A DNA stretch of 64,000 nucleotides. Origin: Dactylosporangium sucinum. Lineage in GTDB: Bacteria; Actinomycetota; Actinomycetes; Mycobacteriales; Micromonosporaceae. The stretch is taken from the NCBI RefSeq assembly GCF_014647515.1, contig NZ_BMPI01000004.1, forward strand, positions 227,683 through 291,682. The letters are read 5' to 3'. How positions within the stretch are numbered: the stretch's first letter is position 1; each line of letters begins with the position of its first letter. Below the pieces are notes generated by a model, which searched no databases, was not told where the DNA came from, and worked only from the letters and a program-made list of their open reading frames with translations. Shown here piece by piece: positions 1 to 10,927 of this stretch. The translations under genes and the position numbers were made by a program.

Positions 1-1
1 T

Positions 2-2467
2 ATCCCGGACCGTCCCAGCCTCGACGGACTCGAGGAACGCTGGGGCAAGGTATGGGACGCCGAGGGCATCTACCGCTTCGACCGCACCGCCGACCGCGCC
101 GACGTGTTCTCGATCGACACCCCGCCGCCGACGGTGTCCGGCGCGCTCCACATCGGACACGTGTTCTCCTACACGCAGACCGACCTCATCGCGCGCTACC
201 AGCGGATGCGCGGCAAGACGGTGTTCTACCCGATCGGGTGGGACGACAACGGCCTGCCGACCGAGCGTCGCGTGCAGCTGAACTACGGCGTGCAGTGCGA
301 CCCGACGCTGCCCTACGACCCCGGGTTCGAGCCGCCCGCCGCGCCCGGCAGGACGCCGGTGAAGGTGAGCCGCCGCAACTTCGTGGAGCTCTGCCACCGC
401 CAGACCGAGCACGACGAGCGCGCCTACGAGGCGCTCTGGCGGCGGGTGGGCCTGTCGGTGGACTGGACCCACCTCTACACCACCATCGGCGACCGGGCGC
501 GGGCCACCGCCCAGCGCGGCTTCCTCAACGCGCTCGCCCGCGGCGAGGCCTACGCGGTGGACGGCCCGACGCTGTGGGACGTGACGTTCGGGACCGCGGT
601 GGCGCAGGCCGAGCTGGAGGACCGGGAGCGGCCGGGCGCCTACCACCGGCTCAAGTTCGGCGAGTTCCTGGTCGACACCACCCGCCCCGAGCTGCTGCCC
701 GCCTGCGTGGCGCTGGTGGCGCACCCGGGCGACGAGCGGTTCCAGCCGCACTTCGGCTCGACCGTCCGCACCCCACTGTTCAATGTGGAGGTCCCGCTGC
801 TGGCCCACCACCTGGCCGACCCGGAGAAGGGCACCGGCCTGGTGATGGTGTGCACGTTCGGCGACCTGACCGACGTGACCTGGTGGCGCGAGCTCGACCT
901 GCCGACCCGCACGGTGATCGAGCGCAACGGCCGGCTGACCCTGCAGGCGCCGGCCGGCGTCGGCGAGGACGACTTCGCGCCGCTCGCCGGCCTGACCGTG
1001 CACCAGGCGCGGGAGAAGGTGGTGGCGCTGCTGCGCGCCTCCGGGGAGCTCGACGGCGAGCCGCGGCCGGTCACGCACGCCGTGAAGTTCTACGAGAAGG
1101 GCGACAAGCCGCTCGAGATCGTGGGCACCCGGCAGTGGTACATCCGCAACGGCGGGCGGTCGCCGGAGCTGCGGGCCGCACTGCTGGCCCGGGGGAGCGA
1201 GCTGACCTGGACGCCGGAGCACATGCGGTCCCGCTATGAGCACTGGGTGGAGGGCCTGACCGGGGACTGGGTGATCAGCCGGCAGCGGTTCTTCGGCGTG
1301 CCGATTCCCCTGTGGTACCGCCTGGACGCCGACGCCAGACCGAGCTACGACGACCCGATCGTGCCGGAGCGTCTCCCGATGGACCCGAGCAGCGACACCC
1401 CGCCCGGGTTCGAGGAGGTCGACCGCGGCCGGCCGGGCGGCTTCGTCGGCGACCCGGACGTGATGGACACCTGGGCGACGTCGTCGCTGACGCCGCAGAT
1501 CATCGGCCACTGGCTGGACGACCCCGACCTGTTCGGTCGGGTGTTCCCGATGGACCTGCGTCCGCAGGCCCACGAGATCATCCGCACCTGGCTGTTCACC
1601 ACGGTGCTGCGCGCCCACACCGAGCACGACGTGCTGCCGTGGAAGCACGCCACCATCGCCGGCTGGATCATGGACCCCGACCGGAAGAAGCTCTCCAAGT
1701 CCAAGGACAACGCCAAGGACTCCCCGGAGGAGCTGCTCGAACAGTTCGGCGCCGACGCGGTGCGGTACTGGTCGGCCAACGCCCGGCCCGGCGTGGACAC
1801 GGCGTTCGACACCAACCAGCTGCGGGTGGGCCGGCGCCTGGCCACCAAGCTGCTCAACGCTTCGCGCTTCGTGCTGTCGTTCGGCGGCTCGCCCGACCCC
1901 GCGCTGGTGACCGCCCCGGTCGACCGGGCCCTGCTCGGCGCGCTGTCCACCGTGGTCGCCGAGGCGACCGCGGCCTTCGACGCCTACGACTACGCGCGGG
2001 CGCTGGAGCGCACCGAGCAGTTCTTCTGGTCGTTCTGCGACGACTACCTGGAGCTGGTGAAGGCCCGCGCCTACGGCGAGGCCGGGCCGGACGAGGTGGC
2101 GTCGGCCCGGGCCGCGCTGGCCGTGGCCCTGTCGACGCTGCTGCGCCTGTTCGCGCCGTTCCTGCCGTACGTGACCGAGGAGGTGTGGTCGTGGTGGCAG
2201 ACCGGCTCGGTGCACCGCGCGCCCTGGCCCACTTCCCCGCTGCCCGGTGACGTGCTGCCGTTGACGGTGGCCGCGTCGGTGCTCGGCGAGATCCGCCGGG
2301 CCAAGTCCGGCGCGCGGCAGTCGATGCGCGCCCCGGTGTCGCTGCTGGAGATCGCCGGCCCGGCCGACGTGCTGTCGACCGTCCGCGGCGACCTGGTGGC
2401 CGCCGGCAACGTGCGGGACTGGTCCGTCACCGACGCGGCGGAGCTGTCGGTTACCGTCACGTTGTGA
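2..2467 (+). CDS. valS: Valyl-tRNA synthetase, 5' end missing
   Basis: Charges tRNA-Val with valine in the cytoplasm (class I aminoacyl-tRNA synthetase). The reading frame is open from the first bases of the window, so the true start lies upstream; the visible part is about 820 residues. The HIGH signature is at 149-160 and the second ATP-binding motif reads KLSKS near 1687-1701. The editing (CP1) insertion lies between them and an anticodon-binding domain follows. The protein ends soon after the anticodon domain, so it seems to lack the long C-terminal coiled coil of E. coli ValRS; this fits the shorter type seen in many actinobacteria and archaea. Its stop overlaps the start of the methyltransferase gene, suggesting co-transcription. 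Confidence 0.95.
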   Translation: MPDRPSLDGLEERWGKVWDAEGIYRFDRTADRADVFSIDTPPPTVSGALHIGHVFSYTQTDLIARYQRMRGKTVFYPIGWDDNGLPTERRVQLNYGVQCDPTLPYDPGFEPPAAPGRTPVKVSRRNFVELCHRQTEHDERAYEALWRRVGLSVDWTHLYTTIGDRARATAQRGFLNALARGEAYAVDGPTLWDVTFGTAVAQAELEDRERPGAYHRLKFGEFLVDTTRPELLPACVALVAHPGDERFQPHFGSTVRTPLFNVEVPLLAHHLADPEKGTGLVMVCTFGDLTDVTWWRELDLPTRTVIERNGRLTLQAPAGVGEDDFAPLAGLTVHQAREKVVALLRASGELDGEPRPVTHAVKFYEKGDKPLEIVGTRQWYIRNGGRSPELRAALLARGSELTWTPEHMRSRYEHWVEGLTGDWVISRQRFFGVPIPLWYRLDADARPSYDDPIVPERLPMDPSSDTPPGFEEVDRGRPGGFVGDPDVMDTWATSSLTPQIIGHWLDDPDLFGRVFPMDLRPQAHEIIRTWLFTTVLRAHTEHDVLPWKHATIAGWIMDPDRKKLSKSKDNAKDSPEELLEQFGADAVRYWSANARPGVDTAFDTNQLRVGRRLATKLLNASRFVLSFGGSPDPALVTAPVDRALLGALSTVVAEATAAFDAYDYARALERTEQFFWSFCDDYLELVKARAYGEAGPDEVASARAALAVALSTLLRLFAPFLPYVTEEVWSWWQTGSVHRAPWPTSPLPGDVLPLTVAASVLGEIRRAKSGARQSMRAPVSLLEIAGPADVLSTVRGDLVAAGNVRDWSVTDAAELSVTVTL

Positions 2468-3273
2468 TGGAACTCCAGGCCATCGGGGTTCAGCACCCCG
2501 CGGTTCGGCAGGTGCAGCACATCCAGAACAACACCGCGCCGAATCGGTACCGGCTGTTCGTCGCCGAGGGCCTGTGGGCGCACAACATGTTGCTGGAGCA
2601 CAACGCGCCGATCGACACGTTCTTCTGGTGCCCGGAGGCGATCTACGCCGACGAGGCCCACCGCCGCGCCGAGGAGATCGCCGCCCGCGCCGAGCGCTCG
2701 TACCGCATCTCCCTGCGCACACTCGAGAAGATCTCGGAGCGGGACAAGCCGGACGGGCTGTTGTCCTTGGCCGCGCTGCCGCAGTGGGCGCCGGAGGACC
2801 TCCGCCTCGGCCGCCAAGCGCTGGTCCTCGTGGCCGACGGGGTGGAGATCCCCGGCAACCTGGGCACGCTGATCCGCTCGCTGGACGCGTGCGCGGCCGA
2901 CGCGCTGCTGATGACCAACCGCAAGACCCGGCTGACCCACCCGAAGGTGATCCGGGCCAGCCAGGGCACGATCCTGACCGTCCCGACGCTGGAGTTCCCG
3001 GAGGTCGCCGAGGCGGTGGCCTGGCTGCGGCGGCACCGCTTCACGGTGTTCCTGGCCGACACCGACGAGGCCATCAACTACCGCAAGGCGGACTTCTCCG
3101 GACGGACCGCCCTGGTGGTCGGCAGCGAGCGGTACGGCATCGGCAACGCCTGGTACGACCACGGCTTCCAGCGCGTCGCCGTGCCCATGCTCGGCTCGGG
3201 CGACTCGCTGAACGTCTCGGTGTCGGCCTCGGTCCTGCTGTACGAGGCGCGGGCCCGCAAGTCCGGCTGGTAG
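2464..3273 (+). CDS. TrmH/SpoU-family RNA 2'-O-methyltransferase
   Basis: Predicted SPOUT methyltransferase that transfers a methyl group from SAM to a ribose 2'-OH of rRNA or tRNA. The C-terminal half carries the family motifs: GVEIPGNLGTLIRS (motif 1 region), VVGSERYGI (motif 2) and SGDSLNVSVSASVLLYE (motif 3, the trefoil knot). The 269-residue length and arrangement resemble the thiostrepton/nosiheptide-resistance 23S rRNA methyltransferases, but this similarity is from memory and the RNA target cannot be read from sequence. The N-terminal part would be an RNA-binding domain. Start GTG at 2464 overlaps the valS stop by four bases (GTGA); ATG at 2467 is the alternative. Confidence 0.85.
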   Translation: MMELQAIGVQHPAVRQVQHIQNNTAPNRYRLFVAEGLWAHNMLLEHNAPIDTFFWCPEAIYADEAHRRAEEIAARAERSYRISLRTLEKISERDKPDGLLSLAALPQWAPEDLRLGRQALVLVADGVEIPGNLGTLIRSLDACAADALLMTNRKTRLTHPKVIRASQGTILTVPTLEFPEVAEAVAWLRRHRFTVFLADTDEAINYRKADFSGRTALVVGSERYGIGNAWYDHGFQRVAVPMLGSGDSLNVSVSASVLLYEARARKSGW

Positions 3274-3384
3274 GGGTCGGTGGGGGAGCCCTCACGAAGC
3301 GGGGGAGAACAGGTTTGCGGCACTCCTCCCGTGGGCACTCCGGAAGCCAATCATTTCCGCACCACAACCAAGCCGGGGGCCCAC

Positions 3385-3780
3385 ATGCTCGTCCATCCTG
3401 AGACCGTCGTCGCCACCAGTGCCCCGGGCTCCGGCGATGTCCGGACGCAGGACCTGCACGAGGCGCTGACGGCCCGCCGGCAGGAGCTCGAGACCGAGTA
3501 CGCCGAGGCCGTCGCCGAGATGACGCTCGCGGGGGTGGTCGACGCCGGGGACGACGTCGCCGACCTCGGGACCAAGGCGTTCAACCGGGAGCAGGAGTTC
3601 GCCCTCGCGCTGTCCATCCGCGAGCGCCTGGACCAGGTGGACCGCGCGCTGGACCGGCTCGCCAGCGGCCGGTACGGCACCTGCGAGACCTGCTCGCAGG
3701 AGATCCCCGTCGCCCGCCTGGCCGCGTTCCCGGCGGTCACGCTGTGCGTGGCGTGCAAGTCCGTCAGCGAGCGCCGGTAG
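3385..3780 (+). CDS. DksA/TraR-family zinc-finger protein
   Basis: A 131-residue member of the DksA/TraR C4-type zinc-finger family, which bind the RNA polymerase secondary channel. A helical coiled-coil part (roughly residues 15-85) is followed by a four-cysteine finger, CETC then CVAC about 20 residues later, near the C terminus. The usual basic-acidic tip residues cannot be judged by eye. The open frame extends upstream to 3280, but ATG at 3385 is preceded by a G-rich ribosome site and starts the family-like sequence, so I chose it. The 3' end overlaps the convergent H-box gene by 17 bases. Actinobacterial homologues often have general stress or regulatory roles; the specific role is unknown. 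Confidence 0.85.
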   Translation: MLVHPETVVATSAPGSGDVRTQDLHEALTARRQELETEYAEAVAEMTLAGVVDAGDDVADLGTKAFNREQEFALALSIRERLDQVDRALDRLASGRYGTCETCSQEIPVARLAAFPAVTLCVACKSVSERR

Positions 3781-3979
3781 CGTTCAGCCGCTCGACCAGG
3801 TCGAGGGCGCGCTGGGCCGCGCTCTGCAGGTGGGGGAGGTAGTCGGCGGCGGCCGGGGTGCCGGCGAGGTCTTCGGCGAGAAACGTCGTGTAGTTCATGA
3901 CCGCGCCGAGCGCGTTGGACAGGTCGTGCGCACACGCGGCCACCTCGGCGCGGAGCTCGGCGAGCGCCTCGTCGCCCAT
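3764..3979 (-). CDS. Stand-alone histidine-kinase H-box (HisKA-like) protein
   Basis: A 71-residue protein that is almost entirely an H-box helix hairpin: CAHDLSNALGAVMNY matches the phosphoacceptor-histidine region of HisKA domains (compare the AHDFNNLL type found in hybrid kinases), followed by a second amphipathic helix ending in LVERLNA. No ATP-binding domain follows; the frame stops. ATG at 3979 is preceded by GGAGG five bases upstream. It is divergent from the hybrid kinase at 4046, and the pair shares an inverted repeat. It could be a phosphotransfer or dimerisation decoy for that kinase or a remnant of a duplicated kinase; the first is inference only. Confidence 0.6.
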   Translation of the reverse strand: MGDEALAELRAEVAACAHDLSNALGAVMNYTTFLAEDLAGTPAAADYLPHLQSAAQRALDLVERLNATGAR

Positions 3980-4002
3980 CCGGCCCTCCTGGCTGTCCAA
4001 GG

Positions 4003-4045
4003 GTGACTAGAGTGAGTCCCGTCGAAAGTAACGGGGCGTAATCGG

Positions 4046-4062
<17 letters not shown>
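4003..4062. promoter_or_regulatory. Inverted repeat between divergent signalling genes
   Basis: Perfect 11-base arms, GTGACTAGAGT at 4003-4013 and ACTCTAGTCAC at 4052-4062, separated by 38 bases. The left arm is upstream of the H-box gene and the right arm lies inside codons 3-6 of the hybrid kinase. The arms are AT-rich for this genome. Likely an operator for a dimeric regulator that loops or covers both promoters; this is inference. Confidence 0.55.
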
Positions 4063-6669
<2,607 letters not shown>

Positions 6670-6673
<4 letters not shown>

Positions 6674-7050
6674 GCCGAATCCTGCTGGTCGAGGACGAGG
6701 AACTGAACCGCGTCCTGGTCCGCGCCATCCTGTCCCGGGCCGCGGACGAGTCGGTCCGCTCGGTGGAGCTGGTGGAGGCCGGCACGCTGGAGCGGGCGAG
6801 GACGGCCCTCTCGGAGACGGCGGTCGACGTGATCCTGCTGGACGTCAACCTCCCGGACGGCAACGGCCTCACGCTGGCCGCCGACCTGAGCACCCGCGAG
6901 GACCGCCCGCAGGTGATCGCGTTGACGGCGAGCGTCCTGCCGCACGAGCGCGCGGCCGCGATGTCCGCGGGTTGCGACGCTTTCCTGGACAAGCCGTACG
7001 CGGCCCAGGCCTTGCTCGACCTCCTGGCCGCCCACCTACCCCGCCCCTGA
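6670..7050 (+). CDS. Single-domain response regulator (CheY-like)
   Basis: A 126-residue protein consisting of one receiver domain and no output domain. Acidic pocket residues are in LVEDEE near the N terminus, phosphoacceptor Asp58 is in LLDVNLPDG, the conserved Thr/Ser is in ALTAS and the Lys in DKPY. It starts inside the stop of the hybrid kinase (ATGA overlap) and probably takes part in the same multistep phosphorelay, as a phosphate shuttle or a sink. The terminal output regulator is not visible in this window. Confidence 0.9.
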
Positions 7051-7311
7051 CGGGGCTCGCCGCCCCCGCGCCGCTACCCCCGCGCCCCGCGCGGCCGGCC
7101 CGCGCCGACCCGCACCTCGGGCCCCGCGCTGCTACCCCGCCCCGCCCCGCGCTCCGCGCTGCTGCCCGCCCCGCGCTGCTGCCCCGCGCCGCGGAACCCC
7201 TCACAGGCTCGTCACCCCTCACCCGGTCGGTGACCCACCTTGGTTTGGGGGGAACCCGCGCGTGGGTAGGTGGGTGGACGCTCACTCCCGACGGCAAACG
7301 GGGAGGAACGG
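7051..7311 (+). other. Intergenic leader with short C-rich degenerate repeats
   Basis: 261 bases without a credible gene. From about 7075 to 7195 the sequence is extremely GC-rich and contains degenerate copies of CCCGCGCTGCTGCC. From about 7200 it loses this bias and becomes the leader of the symporter gene, with complementary CCCACCT and AGGTGGG stretches around 7234-7276 that could form a hairpin. No promoter could be assigned with confidence. Confidence 0.4.
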
Positions 7312-8979
7312 GTGCAGACTCTCGCCGAAGGTCTCCGCCTCCAGATGAACGCGCTGGACTACGTCCTGCTCGCGCTCTACTTCATCACGGTCCTCGGGGT
7401 GGGGCTCGCCGCCCGCCGCTCGATCCACAACAGCGTCGACTTCTTCCTCTCCGGGCGGTCCCTGCCGGCCTGGGTGACCGGCCTCGCCTTCATCTCGGCC
7501 AACCTCGGCGCGCTGGAGATCCTGGGCATGGCGGCCAACGGCGCCAAGTACGGCCTGATGACCGTCCACTACTACTGGATCGGCGCCGTCCCGGCGATGG
7601 TGTTCCTCGGCATCGTCATGATGCCCTTCTACTACGGGTCGAAGGTCCGCAGCGTCCCGGAGTACATGCGCCGGCGCTTCAACCGCCCCGCCCACCTGCT
7701 CAACGCGCTGTCGTTCGCGCTCGCGCAGGTGCTCATCGCGGGCGTGAACCTCTACGCGCTCGCGCTCATCATGCAGGCCCTGCTCGGCTGGCCGCTGTGG
7801 ACGGCGATCGTCCTCGGCGCCGCCATCGTGCTCGTGTACATCACGCTCGGCGGTCTCTCCAGCGCGATCTACAACGAGGTCCTCCAGTTCTTCGTGATCA
7901 TCGCTGGCCTGCTGCCCGTCGCGATCATCGGCCTCGTCAAGCTCGGCGGGATCGACGGGCTCTTCGACGCGGTACGGCAGACGACGCTCGGCGACGCCGG
8001 ACTGCACACCTGGTCGAACACCGGCGGCAGCGACAACCCGCTGGGCGCTTCCTGGTTCGGCATCGTCTTCGGCCTCGGCTTCGTGCTGTCCTTCGGCTAC
8101 TGGACGACCAACTTCGCCGAGGTGCAGCGCGGCCTGTCGGCCCGGAACATGAGCGCGGCGCGGCGCACGCCGATCATCGCCGCGTACCCCAAGCTGGTCA
8201 TCCCGTTCGTCACCGTGATCCCCGGTCTCGTCGCGCTGGTGACCGTCAAGGGGCTGGGTGCCGGCACGGGCGACCTGCAGTACAACAACGCCATCCCGCT
8301 GCTGATGCGCGACTTCCTGCCCAACGGCGTGCTCGGCATCGCCGTCACCGGCCTGCTCGCCTCGTTCATGGCCGGCATGGCCGCCAACGTGTCGGGCTTC
8401 AACACGGTATTCACGTACGACATCTGGCAGGAGTACGTGAAGAAGGACGAGCCCGACGAGCACTACCTCAGCGTCGGCCGGATCATCACCGTGGTCGGCG
8501 TGATCATCGGCATCGGCACCGCCTTCATCGCGGCCGGCTACAGCAACATCATGGACTACATCCAGGCGCTGTTCTCGCTGTTCAACGCCCCGCTGTTCGC
8601 GACGTTCATCATCGGCATGTTCTGGAAGCGGATGACCGCCTGGGCCGGCTTCTGGGGGCTGCTCGCCGGCACGGTCGCCGCGCTGGTCGTGTACGCGGGC
8701 TACAAGTGGTTCGGCTGGTTCGCGTTCGGCTCGGACCTGGACGAGTCGTTCTGGGGCGCGGGCATCGCGTTCGTGACGGTCGCGATCGTCGCCGTGCTGG
8801 TCACGCTGGTGACGACCCGCAAGACCGACGACGAGCTCAGCGGCCTCGTCTACGGCATCGGCAGCCACGACCTGACCGCCGACGCGATCGCCGGCGACAA
8901 GGCCTGGTACCGCTCGCCGGTCCTGCTGGGTGTCGTCGCCGTGGTCCTGGCCTTCGCCTTCTACCTGCCGTTCCTGTAA
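7312..8979 (+). CDS. Sodium:solute symporter family (SSS) transporter
   Basis: A 555-residue integral membrane protein of the SSS/SGLT-like superfamily, expected to couple uptake of a small organic solute to Na+. About 13-14 hydrophobic helices; the N-terminal segment ALYFITVLGVGLAARR followed by DFFLSGRSLPAWVTG is typical of the family, as is GMAANVSGFNTVFTYDIW in the middle. Substrate not predictable. GTG at 7312 has GGAGG six bases upstream, which decides the start over upstream codons in the same frame. A small membrane protein follows 14 bases later, as often seen with SSS carriers that use an accessory subunit. Confidence 0.85.
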   Translation: MQTLAEGLRLQMNALDYVLLALYFITVLGVGLAARRSIHNSVDFFLSGRSLPAWVTGLAFISANLGALEILGMAANGAKYGLMTVHYYWIGAVPAMVFLGIVMMPFYYGSKVRSVPEYMRRRFNRPAHLLNALSFALAQVLIAGVNLYALALIMQALLGWPLWTAIVLGAAIVLVYITLGGLSSAIYNEVLQFFVIIAGLLPVAIIGLVKLGGIDGLFDAVRQTTLGDAGLHTWSNTGGSDNPLGASWFGIVFGLGFVLSFGYWTTNFAEVQRGLSARNMSAARRTPIIAAYPKLVIPFVTVIPGLVALVTVKGLGAGTGDLQYNNAIPLLMRDFLPNGVLGIAVTGLLASFMAGMAANVSGFNTVFTYDIWQEYVKKDEPDEHYLSVGRIITVVGVIIGIGTAFIAAGYSNIMDYIQALFSLFNAPLFATFIIGMFWKRMTAWAGFWGLLAGTVAALVVYAGYKWFGWFAFGSDLDESFWGAGIAFVTVAIVAVLVTLVTTRKTDDELSGLVYGIGSHDLTADAIAGDKAWYRSPVLLGVVAVVLAFAFYLPFL

Positions 8980-8993
8980 GGGGTGAATACGAT

Positions 8994-9260
8994 ATGTCGG
9001 AAAAAATCGATACGACCCACGCGGCAAGGCTCTTCGACGTCAGAAGAGTCATCGGCGGCCTCTTCACGGTGTACGGCGTGATCGTCACCATCGTCGGCAT
9101 CTTCGACTCGCAGGCGGAGATCGACAAGGCCGCCGGCGTCCGCATCAACCTCTGGATCGGCATCGGCATGCTGGTCCTCGGCCTGCTCTTCCTGCTCTGG
9201 CAGAAGGTGCGGCCCGCCGAGGCGCCGGATCAGGAGTTGACCACGAACGACACGGAGTGA
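8994..9260 (+). CDS. Small two-helix membrane protein next to symporter
   Basis: An 88-residue protein with two hydrophobic helices (about residues 19-37 and 52-67) and charged ends. It starts 14 bases after the symporter stop and is probably co-transcribed. Small two-TM proteins beside SSS carriers commonly act as accessory subunits; that role is inferred here from position only. Its last 31 bases overlap the 3' end of the convergent kinase gene. Confidence 0.65.
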   Translation: MSEKIDTTHAARLFDVRRVIGGLFTVYGVIVTIVGIFDSQAEIDKAAGVRINLWIGIGMLVLGLLFLLWQKVRPAEAPDQELTTNDTE

Positions 9261-10036
9261 GCCTCGGTCAGGTCGGGCGGCTCCCACCGCCCGGCCAGCC
9301 GGGTGATCACCCCGTCGGGCACCGGTGACGGCCGGGCCCGGTTGCGCCGCCGGAGCAGCTCCGGCGGCGCCTCCATGGCGACGATCTCCACCCGCGCGCC
9401 GTAGTCGCCGATCATCCCCAAGCAGCGGGACCGGATCTGCCGCGACACGTTCGTCGCGTTCCAGACGAACGGCGTGCCGGCCCGCAGCAGCTCCTTGGCC
9501 CGCGCGTTGGCAGCGGCGACCACCGGTCCCTGGTCGCCGGTCGGGGCGACGCCGAGCTCCTCGCGAAGCGCGTCGAGGCTGACGACCGGCACGTCCGGGC
9601 GATGCGCGGCGATCCAGTGGTCCTTGCCGGCGCCCGGCAGCCCGGACATGACGGTCACCGTGAACCGCGTGTCGTCGTAGGCGGCGTACGACGGGTCGCG
9701 GCCGGGCGTCCTGAAGTACATGAAGCGCGCATGGTCCGACGGGAACTCCCGCGGGCGGTCGAGGCAGCCCAGCTCGGCCGCGTACTCCGCGAACAGTGTC
9801 GCATCGGTGCCGGTCGCGCTGGCCAGCCGCGCGAGATCGTCGTTGCGGGCGACCAGGCTGACGCGGAACACGAGCCGGTCGAGGTCGCGGACCGTGAACG
9901 CCTCGCCCGGCAGCCAGCGGTGGTGCAGCAGCGCGGCGACGTGCTCGCGCTCGGCGACCGGCACGCCGCGCTCCCACATCGTGCGGCGCGGGCTGGGGTC
10001 GTCGAGCAGCGTCAACGCGGTGGACACGGGGTTCAC
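9230..10036 (-). CDS. P-loop polynucleotide-kinase-like protein with N-terminal helical domain
   Basis: A 268-residue protein. The C-terminal half is a T4-Pnk-type kinase: P-loop GLPGAGKD at residues 132-139, then VVSLDALREELG and later FVWNATNVSRQIR, the pattern of proteins that phosphorylate 5'-OH ends of RNA or DNA. The N-terminal 120 residues are mostly helical, with LLHHRW and PSDHARFMYF; the position recalls the HD phosphoesterase domain of HD-Pnk end-healing enzymes, but I cannot confirm a complete HD motif. GTG at 10036 overlaps the ligase stop by four bases (GTGA), so the two are co-translated. Most likely an RNA end-healing enzyme working with the ligase. Confidence 0.75.
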   Translation of the reverse strand: MNPVSTALTLLDDPSPRRTMWERGVPVAEREHVAALLHHRWLPGEAFTVRDLDRLVFRVSLVARNDDLARLASATGTDATLFAEYAAELGCLDRPREFPSDHARFMYFRTPGRDPSYAAYDDTRFTVTVMSGLPGAGKDHWIAAHRPDVPVVSLDALREELGVAPTGDQGPVVAAANARAKELLRAGTPFVWNATNVSRQIRSRCLGMIGDYGARVEIVAMEAPPELLRRRNRARPSPVPDGVITRLAGRWEPPDLTEAHSVSFVVNS

Positions 10037-10791
10037 GGACGCACCCGGTTGGGGATGATCGGCCGGTCCTGCCAGTGGCTGCCGGAGTCGAGGATCGCGG
10101 TGTGGAAGCTCGGGCGGACCCACTTGTAGCGCCCGAGCACGGCATCGGGGGATTCGACCTTGATGTACAGCCCCTCCATCTCGTCCGACATGTCCGTCTC
10201 GCGCAGCACGTCAGCAACGGACGATCCAGCGGCATCCGTCAATGCCTCCCGCCACGAAGGCGTCCGGCACAGCGAGGGGCCAACGAACTTCTTCAGCGCC
10301 GCGAGATCGGCCACCGTCCCTTCATGCAGCACGGGCACGGAAGCGATGGGCAGTCCATCGAGCAGCGAGCGCCGCCGCGAAGTGGACAAAAAGCTCTCAG
10401 CGGCTCGGTCAAATACGTCGAACTCGCAGAAGTACTGCGGCAACGCGTCGTAGAAGCACGTGTGCTTCGCGTACAGCCACTCGCCGTACACGATGAACCG
10501 ATCCCGCAGCACCGGGAACAGCTCGTAGCGAATCCCCGCGGCCCAGGCCTTGAACAGCGCGAACTGCTTCTCCCGCGGCCCGCCGGTCAGGTAATGCCCC
10601 CGCGACTGCAGCAGCAACGACCCGTCCGGGGAGAAGCTGATCGCCGCGTTGGCACCGTCGAGCTTCTCCTCCACGACCAGCGGAAGCCCGGCGAGCTCGG
10701 CGAACGGCACCTGCGCCAGATCGTGGTCGCCCGGCTGCAGCCGCGAACCCTGCAGGTGGGGCGTCCGGGGGTACTTGCGCAGCATCCTCAC
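10033..10791 (-). CDS. ATP-dependent RNA ligase, Rnl2-like
   Basis: A 252-residue member of the covalent nucleotidyltransferase superfamily. Motif I is EEKLDGAN with the adenylated lysine at about residue 43; further motifs include EFDVFD (IIIa region), EGLYIKVES (IV) and GRYKWVR (V). No OB or DNA-ligase accessory domain is present, which fits an RNA ligase joining 3'-OH and 5'-phosphate ends. It is the first gene of a two-gene operon with the kinase at 9230-10036, giving healing plus sealing activities in one cassette. Start GTG 10791 or ATG 10785. The gene is divergent from the secreted peptidase. Confidence 0.82.
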   Translation of the reverse strand: MRMLRKYPRTPHLQGSRLQPGDHDLAQVPFAELAGLPLVVEEKLDGANAAISFSPDGSLLLQSRGHYLTGGPREKQFALFKAWAAGIRYELFPVLRDRFIVYGEWLYAKHTCFYDALPQYFCEFDVFDRAAESFLSTSRRRSLLDGLPIASVPVLHEGTVADLAALKKFVGPSLCRTPSWREALTDAAGSSVADVLRETDMSDEMEGLYIKVESPDAVLGRYKWVRPSFHTAILDSGSHWQDRPIIPNRVRP

Positions 10792-10927
10792 GTTGTACCG
10801 GACACAAATCCTTTGCCGACACGGGTTTTTCTCGGGTGAGGGAAAGGGTGTTGCGGCTTCCGCGCGTCACGAGCGGCCGAAACGATCGGCATGACAATGT
10901 AACCCCTCGGCAAATATGGAGGGTTGT

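Noticed and set aside
2071..3162. Long antisense frames over valS, kinase and other GC-rich genes
   Set aside because: High GC leaves many long antisense frames; the sense genes have domain motifs and these do not.
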